Source: Clavibacter sp. A6099
GTDB lineage: Bacteria; Actinomycetota; Actinomycetes; Actinomycetales; Microbacteriaceae
Assembly: GCF_021919125.1 (NCBI RefSeq)
Contig: NZ_CP083439.1
Location: 310,001-374,000 of the forward strand
DNA: 64,000 bases
Reading direction: 5' to 3'
A program made the position numbers and the translations under genes. Shown piece by piece: positions 43,631 to 51,290 of this stretch. The notes below the pieces were generated by a model. It was not told the DNA's origin and made no database searches. It was given only the letters and a program-made list of their open reading frames with translations. Position 1 is the first letter of the stretch; each line of letters begins with the position of its first letter.

Positions 43631-44808
43631 GACACCCGCGCTCCCCGGAGGTGCACGCCGCGGACGACGGGCACGGTGCGGCCGCCGGGGTGCCGCTCGC
43701 TCGCGGGCACGACGTGGCGGTGCACGCGCACGAGGTCGGCGCGCGCGCCCACGCGGATCGCGCCACGGTCGTCGAGCCCGACCGCCCGGGCCGGGTCGCC
43801 GCTGACGAGCCGCACGCCGCGTGTGAGGGGCAGGATCCCGTCGGCGTCGAGCTGCACGATCGCCTGCAGCGGGCTCGCGGGGACGTAGTCGGAGGAGAGC
43901 ACGTCGAGCAGGCCGAGCGCGAGCAGCTCGGCGGCCGCGACGTTGCCGGACTGGCTGCCGCCGCGCACGATGTTCGGCGCGCCCATGACGATCAGCTGCC
44001 CGTGCTCGCGGGCGGCGCGCGCGGCGACCTCGGTGGTCGGGAACTCGGAGATGCGCACCCCGAGCGCCGCGGACTCCTCGACGTGCGCGACCGTGGCGTC
44101 GTCGTGGGCCGCGAGCGTCACGCCGCGCGCGGTGGCGAGCTCGGCGATGGCGATGCGGTTGGGCGTCGAGTGCTCCGCGGCGACGGCCTGCAGCTCCTCC
44201 ATGAGGGCGCCGATCCCGGCCTGGGACACGCGTCCGCGGCCCACCATGTAGCGCGAGAAGGCCTCGACGTCCGCGTACTGGCGCTGCCCGGGCGTGTGGT
44301 CCATGAGGGAGGCCAGGCGCACCGACGCGATGCGGTCGAACTCGCGGAACTCGGCGGCCGTGTCCGGCGCCGCGACCTCGCAGCGCAGGTGGATGAGGTG
44401 CTCCGCGCGCAGCAGCCCGGCGGCCACGGCGTGCTCGATGGCCTCCGCGAGCGAGAGGGACAGCGTGGTGGCGTCGTCGCGGCCCTCGAGGGTGCCGATG
44501 CGGATCGCGTCGAAGACCGTGGTGACGCCGGCGCCGCTCAGCTGGGCGTCGTGCGCGAGGACGGCGGGGATCGGGTCCCAGCGCGTGCCCGGGCGGGGCT
44601 GCGCGTGCGACTCGAGGTGGTCGGTGTGCAGCTCGACGAGGCCGGGGATCAGCAGGTCGCCGTCGAGGTCGTCGCCGATGCCGCCGACCTCGCCGACGGT
44701 GCCGGGGGAGATGTCGGCGACGAGGCCGTCGCGGATCAGGACGGATCCGTGCAGCACCTCGTCGTCGAGGACGATGCGGGCGTTGCGGAGGACGGTCTCG
44801 CGGCTCAT
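43627..44808 (-). CDS. phnM: Alpha-D-ribose 1-methylphosphonate 5-triphosphate diphosphatase PhnM
   Basis: A 393-residue amidohydrolase-superfamily enzyme. The metal site starts with [13 protein letters not shown] (H61 and H64), followed by a long conserved stretch [32 protein letters not shown] and a late aspartate region [13 protein letters not shown]. It removes pyrophosphate from ribose 1-methylphosphonate 5-triphosphate before the PhnJ step. The ATG at 44808 overlaps the stop of the 2H phosphoesterase gene. Length and motifs are those of a normal PhnM. Confidence 0.5.
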   Translation of the reverse strand: MSRETVLRNARIVLDDEVLHGSVLIRDGLVADISPGTVGEVGGIGDDLDGDLLIPGLVELHTDHLESHAQPRPGTRWDPIPAVLAHDAQLSGAGVTTVFDAIRIGTLEGRDDATTLSLSLAEAIEHAVAAGLLRAEHLIHLRCEVAAPDTAAEFREFDRIASVRLASLMDHTPGQRQYADVEAFSRYMVGRGRVSQAGIGALMEELQAVAAEHSTPNRIAIAELATARGVTLAAHDDATVAHVEESAALGVRISEFPTTEVAARAAREHGQLIVMGAPNIVRGGSQSGNVAAAELLALGLLDVLSSDYVPASPLQAIVQLDADGILPLTRGVRLVSGDPARAVGLDDRGAIRVGARADLVRVHRHVVPASERHPGGRTVPVVRGVHLRGARVS

Positions 44809-45620
44809 CGGGGTCCTTCGGGTTCGGGCGCCGGGGTGGCGCGGGGGTGGGGCGGGGTGCGGGGGTCGTGCGAGGTGTCATCGAGCGTGGCGCGGGGGTG
44901 GGGCGGGGTGTCGGGGTGGAGCGGGTGGACGGAGCGCAGGCGGAACGGGGCGCCGGGGGCGTCCTCGATCAGGAGGGCGAGGGCGTCGACGGCGACCGGC
45001 CGGTCCGTCCCGTCGGCGAACCAGGCGGCCAGTGCGGCCTCGGCGCGGGGGCGGTCGGCGGTCGGGATCCGGTCGGTGAGGGTCAGGTGGAAGCGGAACC
45101 GGTCGAGCACGTGCGGGTAGCCCCAGGTCTCGAGGAGCTCGCGCTGCCGCGGGCTGAGGGAGGCGGGATCCCGGCGGGCGGTCTCCGCGTCGGTCGGGGG
45201 CGCGCGGAACCCGTCGAGCCGCATGACGACGTCGGCGGCGAGCGCGTCCAGCGCGGGGACCGGCCCCGTCGGCACGAGCGCGAGGAAGCCGCCGAGCGAG
45301 GCGACCCGGAGGCCGGGCAGCACGACGGGGTCGCGGGAGCCCGCGAGCTCGGCGACCGCGGCCTCGAGCTCGTCGACGTCGCGCCCGTCGGCGAGGCGGA
45401 AGGGCGCCTTGAGCGTCCCGTGGAAGCCGTAGCGCCGGGCGTCGATCGTGATCGCGTCGACCTCGGCGCGCGTCCAGCCGGCGGGCGCTCTTGGCTCGGG
45501 TGCCGCGGATCCGCCGACCACGGACCGCCCGAGCCACGACTCGGCGCGCTCCCGCAGCAGCATCCCGACGGGGTCGTCCGAGCCGATCCCGGGGATGGCG
45601 TAGACCGCGACGCGGGTCAT
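44805..45620 (-). CDS. 2H phosphoesterase-type phosphonate metabolism protein (DUF1045)
   Basis: A 271-residue protein. Two HxT motifs of the 2H phosphoesterase superfamily are visible: H67-G-T69-L in YGFHGTLKAPF and H178-L-T180-L in FRFHLTLTDR. This fits DUF1045, a family tied to phn operons. E. coli uses PhnP to open the cyclic phosphodiester left after C-P cleavage. No phnP is seen here, so this protein is a candidate for that or a related phosphodiester step (inference). The C-terminal ~40 residues are a Pro/His-rich tail with a repeated segment TPPHPRAT. The ATG at 45620 overlaps the phnL stop and its own stop overlaps phnM. Confidence 0.5.
   Translation of the reverse strand: MTRVAVYAIPGIGSDDPVGMLLRERAESWLGRSVVGGSAAPEPRAPAGWTRAEVDAITIDARRYGFHGTLKAPFRLADGRDVDELEAAVAELAGSRDPVVLPGLRVASLGGFLALVPTGPVPALDALAADVVMRLDGFRAPPTDAETARRDPASLSPRQRELLETWGYPHVLDRFRFHLTLTDRIPTADRPRAEAALAAWFADGTDRPVAVDALALLIEDAPGAPFRLRSVHPLHPDTPPHPRATLDDTSHDPRTPPHPRATPAPEPEGPR
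44836..44910 (-). repeat. 24-bp direct repeat in the tail of the 2H phosphoesterase gene
   Basis: Bases 44836-44859 and 44887-44910 are identical and 51 bases apart (17 codons), so the encoded PHPRAT-type segment is repeated in frame. Confidence 0.5.
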
Positions 45621-46375
45621 CGGGCGGCCACCGCGACGGCCGGCACGAACGCCTCCACGTCCACGGCCCGGTCGGCGACCGCGGCCCGCACCTCGGCGTC
45701 GTGGAAGATCCCGAGCATGCCGACGCCGGCGGCGCGCTTCTCGGCGATCAGCTCGACCACGACGTCGCGGTTGCGGGCGTCGAGCGACGCGGTCGGCTCG
45801 TCGAGGAGGAGCAGGGGCAGCTCCGGCAGGAACCCGCGCGCCACGTTCACGCGCTGCTGCTCGCCGCCCGAGAAGGTCGCGGGCGGCAGCGACCACAGCC
45901 GCTCCGGGATCGACAGCCGCGTGAGGATGCGCGCGGCCCGGTCGCGCGCGTCCACCGCGTCGACGCCGCGCTCGACGAGCGGCTCGGCCACCACGTCGAG
46001 CGTGCCGACGCGCGGGACGCAGCGGAGGAACTGGCTCACGTAGCCGACCGCGTCGCGGCGGGCGGCGAGGACGGCGCGCGGCGGGGCGGTCGCCATGTCG
46101 ACGTCGCCGCCCGGAGCGTGCACCACGATGCGGCCGCGGTCGGCGAGGTAGTTGCCGTAGACGAGCTTCAGGACCGTGGACTTCCCGGCCCCGGAGGCGC
46201 CGCCGAGGACGACGGCCTCGGCGCGGCCGACGACGAAGGAGAGGCCGTCCAGCACGGCGAGCCGCTGGCCGCCCTGCAGGTGCATCGTGAAGGTCTTGCC
46301 CACCCCGTCGACGGTGAGGATCGGGGCGGTCGCGGGCACGGGTCCGGGGGTGCTTCCGGTCATGGGGCGGATCAT
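45617..46375 (-). CDS. phnL: Phosphonate C-P lyase system protein PhnL
   Basis: A 252-residue ABC-type ATPase. Walker A is GGASGAGKSTVLKL, the signature FSGGEQQRVNVARG and Walker B LLLLDEPTASLD, with GIFHDAEVR at the switch position. PhnL-specific wording includes KTFTMHLQGGQRLAVLDGLSF and YVSQFLRCVPRVGTLDVVAEPL. It is thought to act with the C-P lyase core complex and not as a transporter part. The ATG at 46375 overlaps the phnK stop; an ATG four codons later is an alternative. The stop overlaps the DUF1045 start. Confidence 0.5.
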   Translation of the reverse strand: MIRPMTGSTPGPVPATAPILTVDGVGKTFTMHLQGGQRLAVLDGLSFVVGRAEAVVLGGASGAGKSTVLKLVYGNYLADRGRIVVHAPGGDVDMATAPPRAVLAARRDAVGYVSQFLRCVPRVGTLDVVAEPLVERGVDAVDARDRAARILTRLSIPERLWSLPPATFSGGEQQRVNVARGFLPELPLLLLDEPTASLDARNRDVVVELIAEKRAAGVGMLGIFHDAEVRAAVADRAVDVEAFVPAVAVAAR

Positions 46376-47154
46376 CCTTGCAGGATCGAGGAGACGAGCA
46401 GCTGGGTGTAGGCGGCCTGCGGGTCGTCGAGGACCCGGTCGGTGAGGCCGGACTCGATGACGCGGCCGTCCTTCATCACGAGCGTGCGATGCGAGATGAG
46501 GCGGGCGACGGCGAGGTCGTGGGTGACGATGACGACCGCGAGGCCGAGCTCCGCGACGAGGCCGCGGATGAGGTCGAGCAGGCGCGCCTGCACGGAGACG
46601 TCGAGGCCGCTCGTGGGCTCGTCCATGAAGACGAGCCGCGGCGAGACGACGAGGTTCCTGGCGATCTGCAGCCGCTGCCGCATGCCGCCGGAGAACGTCG
46701 TCGGGTGGTCGTCGATGCGGTCGACGGGGATCTCCACGTGCCGCAGCCACTCGGCCGCCGTCTCGCGGATCCGCCCGTAGTGCCGCCACCCGTTCGTCAT
46801 GAGCGGCTCGCCGACGTTGCCGCCCGCGCTCACGTGCATGCGCAGGCCGTCGGCCGGATCCTGGTGCACGAAGCCCCACTCGCTCCGCCACAGCCGGCGC
46901 ACGGCGCTCTCGGACAGCTCGGCGAGCTCCACGACCTCGCCGTCGGCCAGCCGGTAGCGGATGCTGCCCTCGCTGAGCGCGAGCCGCTGGGACAGGGTGC
47001 CGAGCAGGGTCGACTTCCCGGATCCCGACTCGCCCACCACCGCGAGCACCTCGCCCGGGTGGAGGTCGAGGTCGACGTCGCGGCAGCCGTAGCGGTCGCC
47101 GTAGCGGTGGGCGGCCCCGCGGACCTCGAGCAGCGGTCGGTCGTCGTCGCTCAT
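46372..47154 (-). CDS. phnK: Phosphonate C-P lyase system protein PhnK
   Basis: A 260-residue ABC-type ATPase. Walker A is GESGSGKSTLLGTL, the signature FSGGMRQRLQIARN, Walker B LVFMDEPTSGLDVS and the switch His lies in IVTHDLAVARL. The phrase WGFVHQDPADGLRMHVSAGGNVGEPLM is characteristic of PhnK. In E. coli PhnK binds the PhnGHIJ core complex. It overlaps phnJ (ATGA) and phnL on either side. Confidence 0.5.
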   Translation of the reverse strand: MSDDDRPLLEVRGAAHRYGDRYGCRDVDLDLHPGEVLAVVGESGSGKSTLLGTLSQRLALSEGSIRYRLADGEVVELAELSESAVRRLWRSEWGFVHQDPADGLRMHVSAGGNVGEPLMTNGWRHYGRIRETAAEWLRHVEIPVDRIDDHPTTFSGGMRQRLQIARNLVVSPRLVFMDEPTSGLDVSVQARLLDLIRGLVAELGLAVVIVTHDLAVARLISHRTLVMKDGRVIESGLTDRVLDDPQAAYTQLLVSSILQG

Positions 47155-48020
47155 GCGCGCGCCTCCTCGTCGTGGGCGCGGGCGGCCTCGACCGTGCGCT
47201 CGCAGTGGTCGGTGTCGGAGCAGACGTGCATCGACGCGCCCCGGTCGTCGGTGATGACCTCGTCGAGGTACACGCCCGTGGATCCGCAGATCGCGCACGG
47301 GTCCTCGAAGGACTGCGGCTCGAACGGGTGGTCCTCGAAGCCGAGGCTCTCGACGCTCGTGTACGGCGGCACCGCGTAGATGCGCTTCTCGCGGCCGGCG
47401 CCGAACAGCTGCAGCGCCGGGCTCATGTGCATCTTCGGGTTGTCGAAGCTCGGGACGGGGGACGGCGCCATCAGGTACCGGCCGGCGACCATCACGGGGT
47501 AGTCGTACGTCTTGGCGACGTGCCCGTAGCGCGCGATGTCCTCGTAGAGCTTCACGTACATCAGCCCGTACTCCTCGAGCGCGTGCAGGCGCCGGGTCTC
47601 CGTCTCGCGGGGCTCGAGGAAGCGCAGCGGCTCCGGCATGGGCACCTGGTAGACGACGACCTGGCCCTCGGCGAGCGGGGTCTCGGGGATCCGGTGCCGG
47701 GTCTGGATCACGGTGGCCTCGTCGGTGCGCGTGGTGGTCGCGACGCCGGCGACGGAGGCGAAGAACTGCCGGATGGAGACGGCGTTCGTGGTGTCGTCCG
47801 CGCCCTGGTCGATGACCTTCAGCACGTCGTCCTCGCCGATCACGGCCGCCGTGACCTGCACGCCGCCCGTGCCCCAGCCGCGCGGCATGGGCACCTCGCG
47901 GCTCGCGAACGGCACCTGGAAGCCGGGGATCGCGACGGCCTTGAGGAGCGCGCGGCGGATCATGCGCTTGGTCTGCTCGTCGAGGTAGCCGAGGTTGTAG
48001 CCGATGAGGGAGGCGCTCAT
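47151..48020 (-). CDS. phnJ: Alpha-D-ribose 1-methylphosphonate 5-phosphate C-P lyase PhnJ
   Basis: A 289-residue radical-SAM-type enzyme that cleaves the carbon-phosphorus bond. The cluster cysteines are C242, C245, C267 and C273 (CAIC, then CSDTDHC), matching the spacing known for PhnJ. The conserved AIPGFQVPFASREVPMPRGWG segment holds G33, equivalent to the glycine reported as the radical site. All key residues are present, so the enzyme should be active. It is coupled to phnI (4-base overlap) and phnK. Confidence 0.5.
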   Translation of the reverse strand: MSASLIGYNLGYLDEQTKRMIRRALLKAVAIPGFQVPFASREVPMPRGWGTGGVQVTAAVIGEDDVLKVIDQGADDTTNAVSIRQFFASVAGVATTTRTDEATVIQTRHRIPETPLAEGQVVVYQVPMPEPLRFLEPRETETRRLHALEEYGLMYVKLYEDIARYGHVAKTYDYPVMVAGRYLMAPSPVPSFDNPKMHMSPALQLFGAGREKRIYAVPPYTSVESLGFEDHPFEPQSFEDPCAICGSTGVYLDEVITDDRGASMHVCSDTDHCERTVEAARAHDEEARA

Positions 48021-49171
48021 GCGCGGGCCCCCGCTCCGGCCGGGACGGCGGTGGGCGCGGCGTCGGTCGCGGCGTCGGTCGCGTCGGCCGGCGACGCCTC
48101 CGGCGCCTCCTGCCGCTCGCGCCACTCGCGGGCCAGCCGACGCACGAGCACGAGCTCGGCCTGGAAGTCCACGTAGTGCGGGAGCTTGAGGTGCTCGACG
48201 AACCCGGTCGCCTGCACGTTGTCGCAGTGGCTGATCACGAACTCCTCGTCCTGCGCGGGGGCGGTCACGCGCTCGCCGAGCTCGTCGGCGCGGAGGGCCC
48301 GGTCGACGAGCGCCATCGACATCGCCTTGCGCTCGCTGCGCCCGAAGGCGAGCCCGTAGCCGCGGGTGAACTGGGCCGGCCGGTCGGCGCTGCCCGTGAA
48401 CTGGTTGACCATCTGGCACTCGGTGACCTCGATCCGGCCGAGCGGCACCGCGAAGCCGAGCTCGGGGGCGTCGATCTCCACCTCGACCTCGCCGACGCGG
48501 ATCTCGCCCGCGAACGGGTGCGTCGTGCCGAAGCCGCGCTGCGTGGAGTAGCCGAGGCCGAGCAGGAAGCCCTCGTCGCCGCGGGCCAGGGCCTGCAGGC
48601 GCTCGGCGCGCGTCATCGGGTGGACGGTGGGCTCGCGCGTGATGTCGGCGGGCTCCTCGTCGTCCTGTCCGGGGTGCGAGTCGGGCTCGATGAGCGCGCT
48701 CTGGCCGAGGAGGTCGGCCACGCGCGGCATGGTGGCGCCCGCGTCGGCCGCGCGCGACGTCACCGCGGCCGGCTCGGCGTCGGTGAAGAGGCGGTGCGTG
48801 TAGTCGAAGGTCGCGCCGAGCTGCTGGCCGCCCGGCAGGTCCTTGAACGTCGCGGAGACGCGGCGCTGGGGCGGGAGCCCGGCGGTGTCGACCGGCAGCG
48901 TGTACCCGAAGCGCGGGAGCGTCGTGCGGTACGAGCGCAGCAGGGTGACGGCCTCGAGCACGTCGCCCTGCGCCTGGATGAGGGCGCGTGCGGCGAGCTC
49001 CGGGTCGTGCAGCGAGCCCTCGGTCATCACGCGGGAGACGAGGACGCCCAGCTGGCCGGTGACCTGGCCGGCCTCGATGCGAGCGGATCCGGGGGCGCCC
49101 CGGCCCTCGGCGGCGAGCAGGGCGTGCGCGGCGGCGATCGCCTTCTCCCCGCCCTTGACGGCGACGTACAT
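48017..49171 (-). CDS. phnI: Carbon-phosphorus lyase complex subunit PhnI
   Basis: A 384-residue protein of normal PhnI length plus an Ala/Thr-rich tail. MYVAVKGGEKAI at the start, QVTGQLGVLVSRVMTEGSL, TLPRFGYTLPVD, LLGLGYSTQRGFGTTHPFAGEIR and HVKLPHY-like EHLKLPHYVDFQAEL are family hallmarks. PhnI displaces the base of a nucleoside triphosphate with the phosphonate, giving the ribose phosphonate triphosphate, with help from PhnG, H and L. The ATG at 49171 shares one base with the phnH stop (TGATG). Confidence 0.5.
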   Translation of the reverse strand: MYVAVKGGEKAIAAAHALLAAEGRGAPGSARIEAGQVTGQLGVLVSRVMTEGSLHDPELAARALIQAQGDVLEAVTLLRSYRTTLPRFGYTLPVDTAGLPPQRRVSATFKDLPGGQQLGATFDYTHRLFTDAEPAAVTSRAADAGATMPRVADLLGQSALIEPDSHPGQDDEEPADITREPTVHPMTRAERLQALARGDEGFLLGLGYSTQRGFGTTHPFAGEIRVGEVEVEIDAPELGFAVPLGRIEVTECQMVNQFTGSADRPAQFTRGYGLAFGRSERKAMSMALVDRALRADELGERVTAPAQDEEFVISHCDNVQATGFVEHLKLPHYVDFQAELVLVRRLAREWRERQEAPEASPADATDAATDAAPTAVPAGAGARA

Positions 49172-49818
49172 CAGGACTCCGATCGGGGGTCGGCCGCCCG
49201 GAGGCGGGTGGTGCGGGGGAGGGCGGCGACGGATACCGCGTCGACGAGCAGGAGGTCGACGCCGCGCGGGAAGCGCTCGCCGTTGGCCCGCCAGGCGTCG
49301 AGGAACGCGTCGTCGGCCCAGGGGGCGTCGGCGATCGCGTGGCCGTCGATGCCGGGGCCCTCGGCCAGGATCCGCACGGTGCCGGCGGCGTCGCGGACGT
49401 CGAGGAGCGCGGTCGCGGAGCGGTGCGGCTCCTCGTCGGTGCCGGCGGCGAGCTCCGCGAGCGGGGGCAGGGACGCCGGGTCGGCGAGCACGAAGTCCGC
49501 GTCCGAGGCCGCGGTGACGAGGCGCACGCCCGTGTGGAAGGTGAGCCAGGAGGTCACCTCGGCGTCGGCCGCGCGACGCGGGTCGAGCCACAGCGCCGAC
49601 TCCTCGTCGAGCACGGTGAGCGCGACGGCGCCGAGCCCCGGGCCGAGACCGGCGGGCGCCTCGGCGGGGCCCGTGAGCGGGTGGATCCGCGTCGGGTGCG
49701 CGAGCGCGTCGAGGAGCGCGCGGAACGCGGCCTGCGCGCCGCGGGTCGCGTCGCCGAACCCCGGAGCGGGGATGCCGGGCGCGGGGACGCCGGGCGCGCG
49801 GCCCGTCGCCGCGGTCAC
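49171..49818 (-). CDS. phnH: Carbon-phosphorus lyase complex subunit PhnH
   Basis: A 215-residue protein from GTG 49818, overlapping the phnG stop (GTGA). Family features are FRALLDALAHPTRIHPL near the start, ALTVLDEESALWLDP, WLTFHTGVRLV and GPGIDGHAIADAP. PhnH forms part of the PhnGHIJ core complex with a structural role. A proline-rich leader (APGVPAPGIPAPGFGDATRG) precedes the family domain. Confidence 0.5.
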   Translation of the reverse strand: MTAATGRAPGVPAPGIPAPGFGDATRGAQAAFRALLDALAHPTRIHPLTGPAEAPAGLGPGLGAVALTVLDEESALWLDPRRAADAEVTSWLTFHTGVRLVTAASDADFVLADPASLPPLAELAAGTDEEPHRSATALLDVRDAAGTVRILAEGPGIDGHAIADAPWADDAFLDAWRANGERFPRGVDLLLVDAVSVAALPRTTRLRAADPRSES

Positions 49819-50306
49819 CCGTTCTCCCGGGCGACCGTGAAGAAGTCCACGAGCGTGCTGCGGGCCTCGGCGGCGCGGACGTCGTCCGCCTCGGCGCGTG
49901 CGCGCTCCAGCGGCGAGACGACCTCGGCGAGCACGCGGTCGTGCAGGCCCGCGTCGAGGAGCATCCCGTCGAACAGGGCGGCGAGGCGGGCGTGCTCGAG
50001 GTCGGATCCGAGGACGTAGGAGCTGCCGAGGGCGTCCGCCGCCATGGCCGGCCCGTGCAGGCGGAGCGTGGCGCGCGTGACGGTGGCCTCGCCGAGGTTG
50101 AAGCGCGCGCCGCCGGCGTCGACGCGGCCGCGCACCATGACGAGCCCGGCCTCGGGGCCGCGGATGTGCTGCACCTCGGGCTTGGGCTCCCAGGCGGTCC
50201 ACGCGGCGTCGAGCGCGCCGACGTCGGCGGCGGAGAGGACGCGCATCCAGCGCTGCCGGGCGGCGACGTCCCCCCGTCCGGTGCTGCTGGTCGTGGTCGT
50301 CGTCAT
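49815..50306 (-). CDS. phnG: Carbon-phosphorus lyase complex subunit PhnG
   Basis: A 163-residue protein and the first gene of the leftward operon. RQRWMRVLSAADVGAL near the start, LVMVRGRVDAGGARFNLGEATVTRATLRL and SSYVLGSDLEHARLAALFDGML are PhnG hallmarks. The ATG at 50306 is preceded by ggaggg at a spacing of 8 bases. A candidate PhnF operator begins 18 bases upstream of the start codon. The operon it opens runs through all C-P lyase core and accessory genes with 1- to 4-base overlaps. Confidence 0.5.
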   Translation of the reverse strand: MTTTTTSSTGRGDVAARQRWMRVLSAADVGALDAAWTAWEPKPEVQHIRGPEAGLVMVRGRVDAGGARFNLGEATVTRATLRLHGPAMAADALGSSYVLGSDLEHARLAALFDGMLLDAGLHDRVLAEVVSPLERARAEADDVRAAEARSTLVDFFTVARENG

Positions 50307-50324
50307 GGCCGCGATCCCTCCAAG

Positions 50325-50344
50325 TTGTCTGCTGATCTAGATAA
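50325..50344. promoter_or_regulatory. Candidate PhnF operator between phnG and phnF
   Basis: TTGTCT-N8-AGATAA is an inverted repeat (one mismatch between arms) lying between the divergent phnG and phnF starts. A related, equally spaced site lies before phnD (37602-37621). Overlapping it is CTGATCTAGATAAG (50332-50345), itself nearly palindromic, so the exact contact bases remain open. Confidence 0.5.
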
Positions 50345-50513
50345 GTCGAACCTAGCGGCCGACGGCAGGCCGGAACCCGCCCGCGCGCGACGAGTCGGAC
50401 GCGAGCAGGTGAACAGGTGGGGAACGCGGGCGGGGGCCGGGCGGGCGGTGGGCCGGGGATCCGCGACCGCGACCGCATCCGTCGCCGCGACCGCCCGGTA
50501 GGGTCGAAGGGAC

Positions 50514-51251
50514 ATGGCGACGCAGAGCAGATCCACGAGCGGGTACTCCGCCTGGCGGCTCATCGCGGAGGAGCTGCGCGCCGAGATCCTGCAGGGCACC
50601 GTGCCGGCCGGGGCGAAGCTCTCGTCGGAGAGCGAGCTCGCCGAGCGCTTCGAGGTCCACCGGCACACCGTGCGCCAGGCCGTCGCGGCCCTCGCGACGG
50701 ACGGGCTCGTCGTCTCGCGGCGCGGCAGCGGCACGTTCGTGACCGCGCACGACGTCATCGTCCACCGCATCGGCCTGCGCACGCGGCTCGGCGACAGCCT
50801 CGCCGGCCGCGGATCCGCGTCCACGGGCGAGCTGCTCGAGTGGGCCGTCGAGGATCCGCCCGCCGACGTCGCCGAGCGCCTCGCCCTCGCCGGCCGCCCC
50901 GCCCTGCGGCTCGAGACGCTGCGGCTCGTCGACGGCCGGCCCGTGGTGCGCGGCACGTCGTGGCTCGTGGAGGAGCTCGTGCCCGGGATCGTCGAGCGCT
51001 ACGGACCCGACGGGTCGATGACGAACGCCCTGCGCGCGGTAGGCGTCGACGACTACCTGCGCTCCGCGACCACCGTCACCGGCCGCCTCGCGACGGCCGC
51101 CGAGTCCGCGGAGCTGCAGCTGCCGTCGGGCGCGGTCGTGCTGGTGGTCCGCGCCCTCAACACCCTGCCCGACGGCACGCCGCTGCTCATCAATGTCACG
51201 CGCTTCGCGGCCGACCGCGTCGAGCTCGACGTGGAGCACAGCAGGGCCTAG
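50514..51251 (+). CDS. phnF: Phosphonate operon regulator PhnF (GntR/HutC family)
   Basis: A 245-residue regulator. The N-terminal winged helix has LSSESELAERFEVHRHTVRQAVAALATDGLVVSRRGSGTFV (read in two parts), typical of GntR. The C-terminal UTRA domain starts near residue 85 and ends VLVVRALNTLPDGTPLLINVTRFAADRVEL, matching PhnF proteins. It is divergent from the C-P lyase operon and probably represses it when phosphate is ample. A TAGGGT box (50499-50504) lies 9 bases before the ATG; a gaaggga ribosome-binding-like stretch lies in between. Confidence 0.5.
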   Translation: MATQSRSTSGYSAWRLIAEELRAEILQGTVPAGAKLSSESELAERFEVHRHTVRQAVAALATDGLVVSRRGSGTFVTAHDVIVHRIGLRTRLGDSLAGRGSASTGELLEWAVEDPPADVAERLALAGRPALRLETLRLVDGRPVVRGTSWLVEELVPGIVERYGPDGSMTNALRAVGVDDYLRSATTVTGRLATAAESAELQLPSGAVVLVVRALNTLPDGTPLLINVTRFAADRVELDVEHSRA

Positions 51252-51290
51252 GCGGCGGGACGGGTCCCGCGCAGCGCGTAATCTGAACGC

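Noticed and set aside
50332-50345. CTGATCTAGATAAG as the sole PhnF site
   Set aside because: It is nearly palindromic but is not repeated before phnD, whereas the TTGTCT-N8-AGAYAA pattern is, so the latter is preferred.
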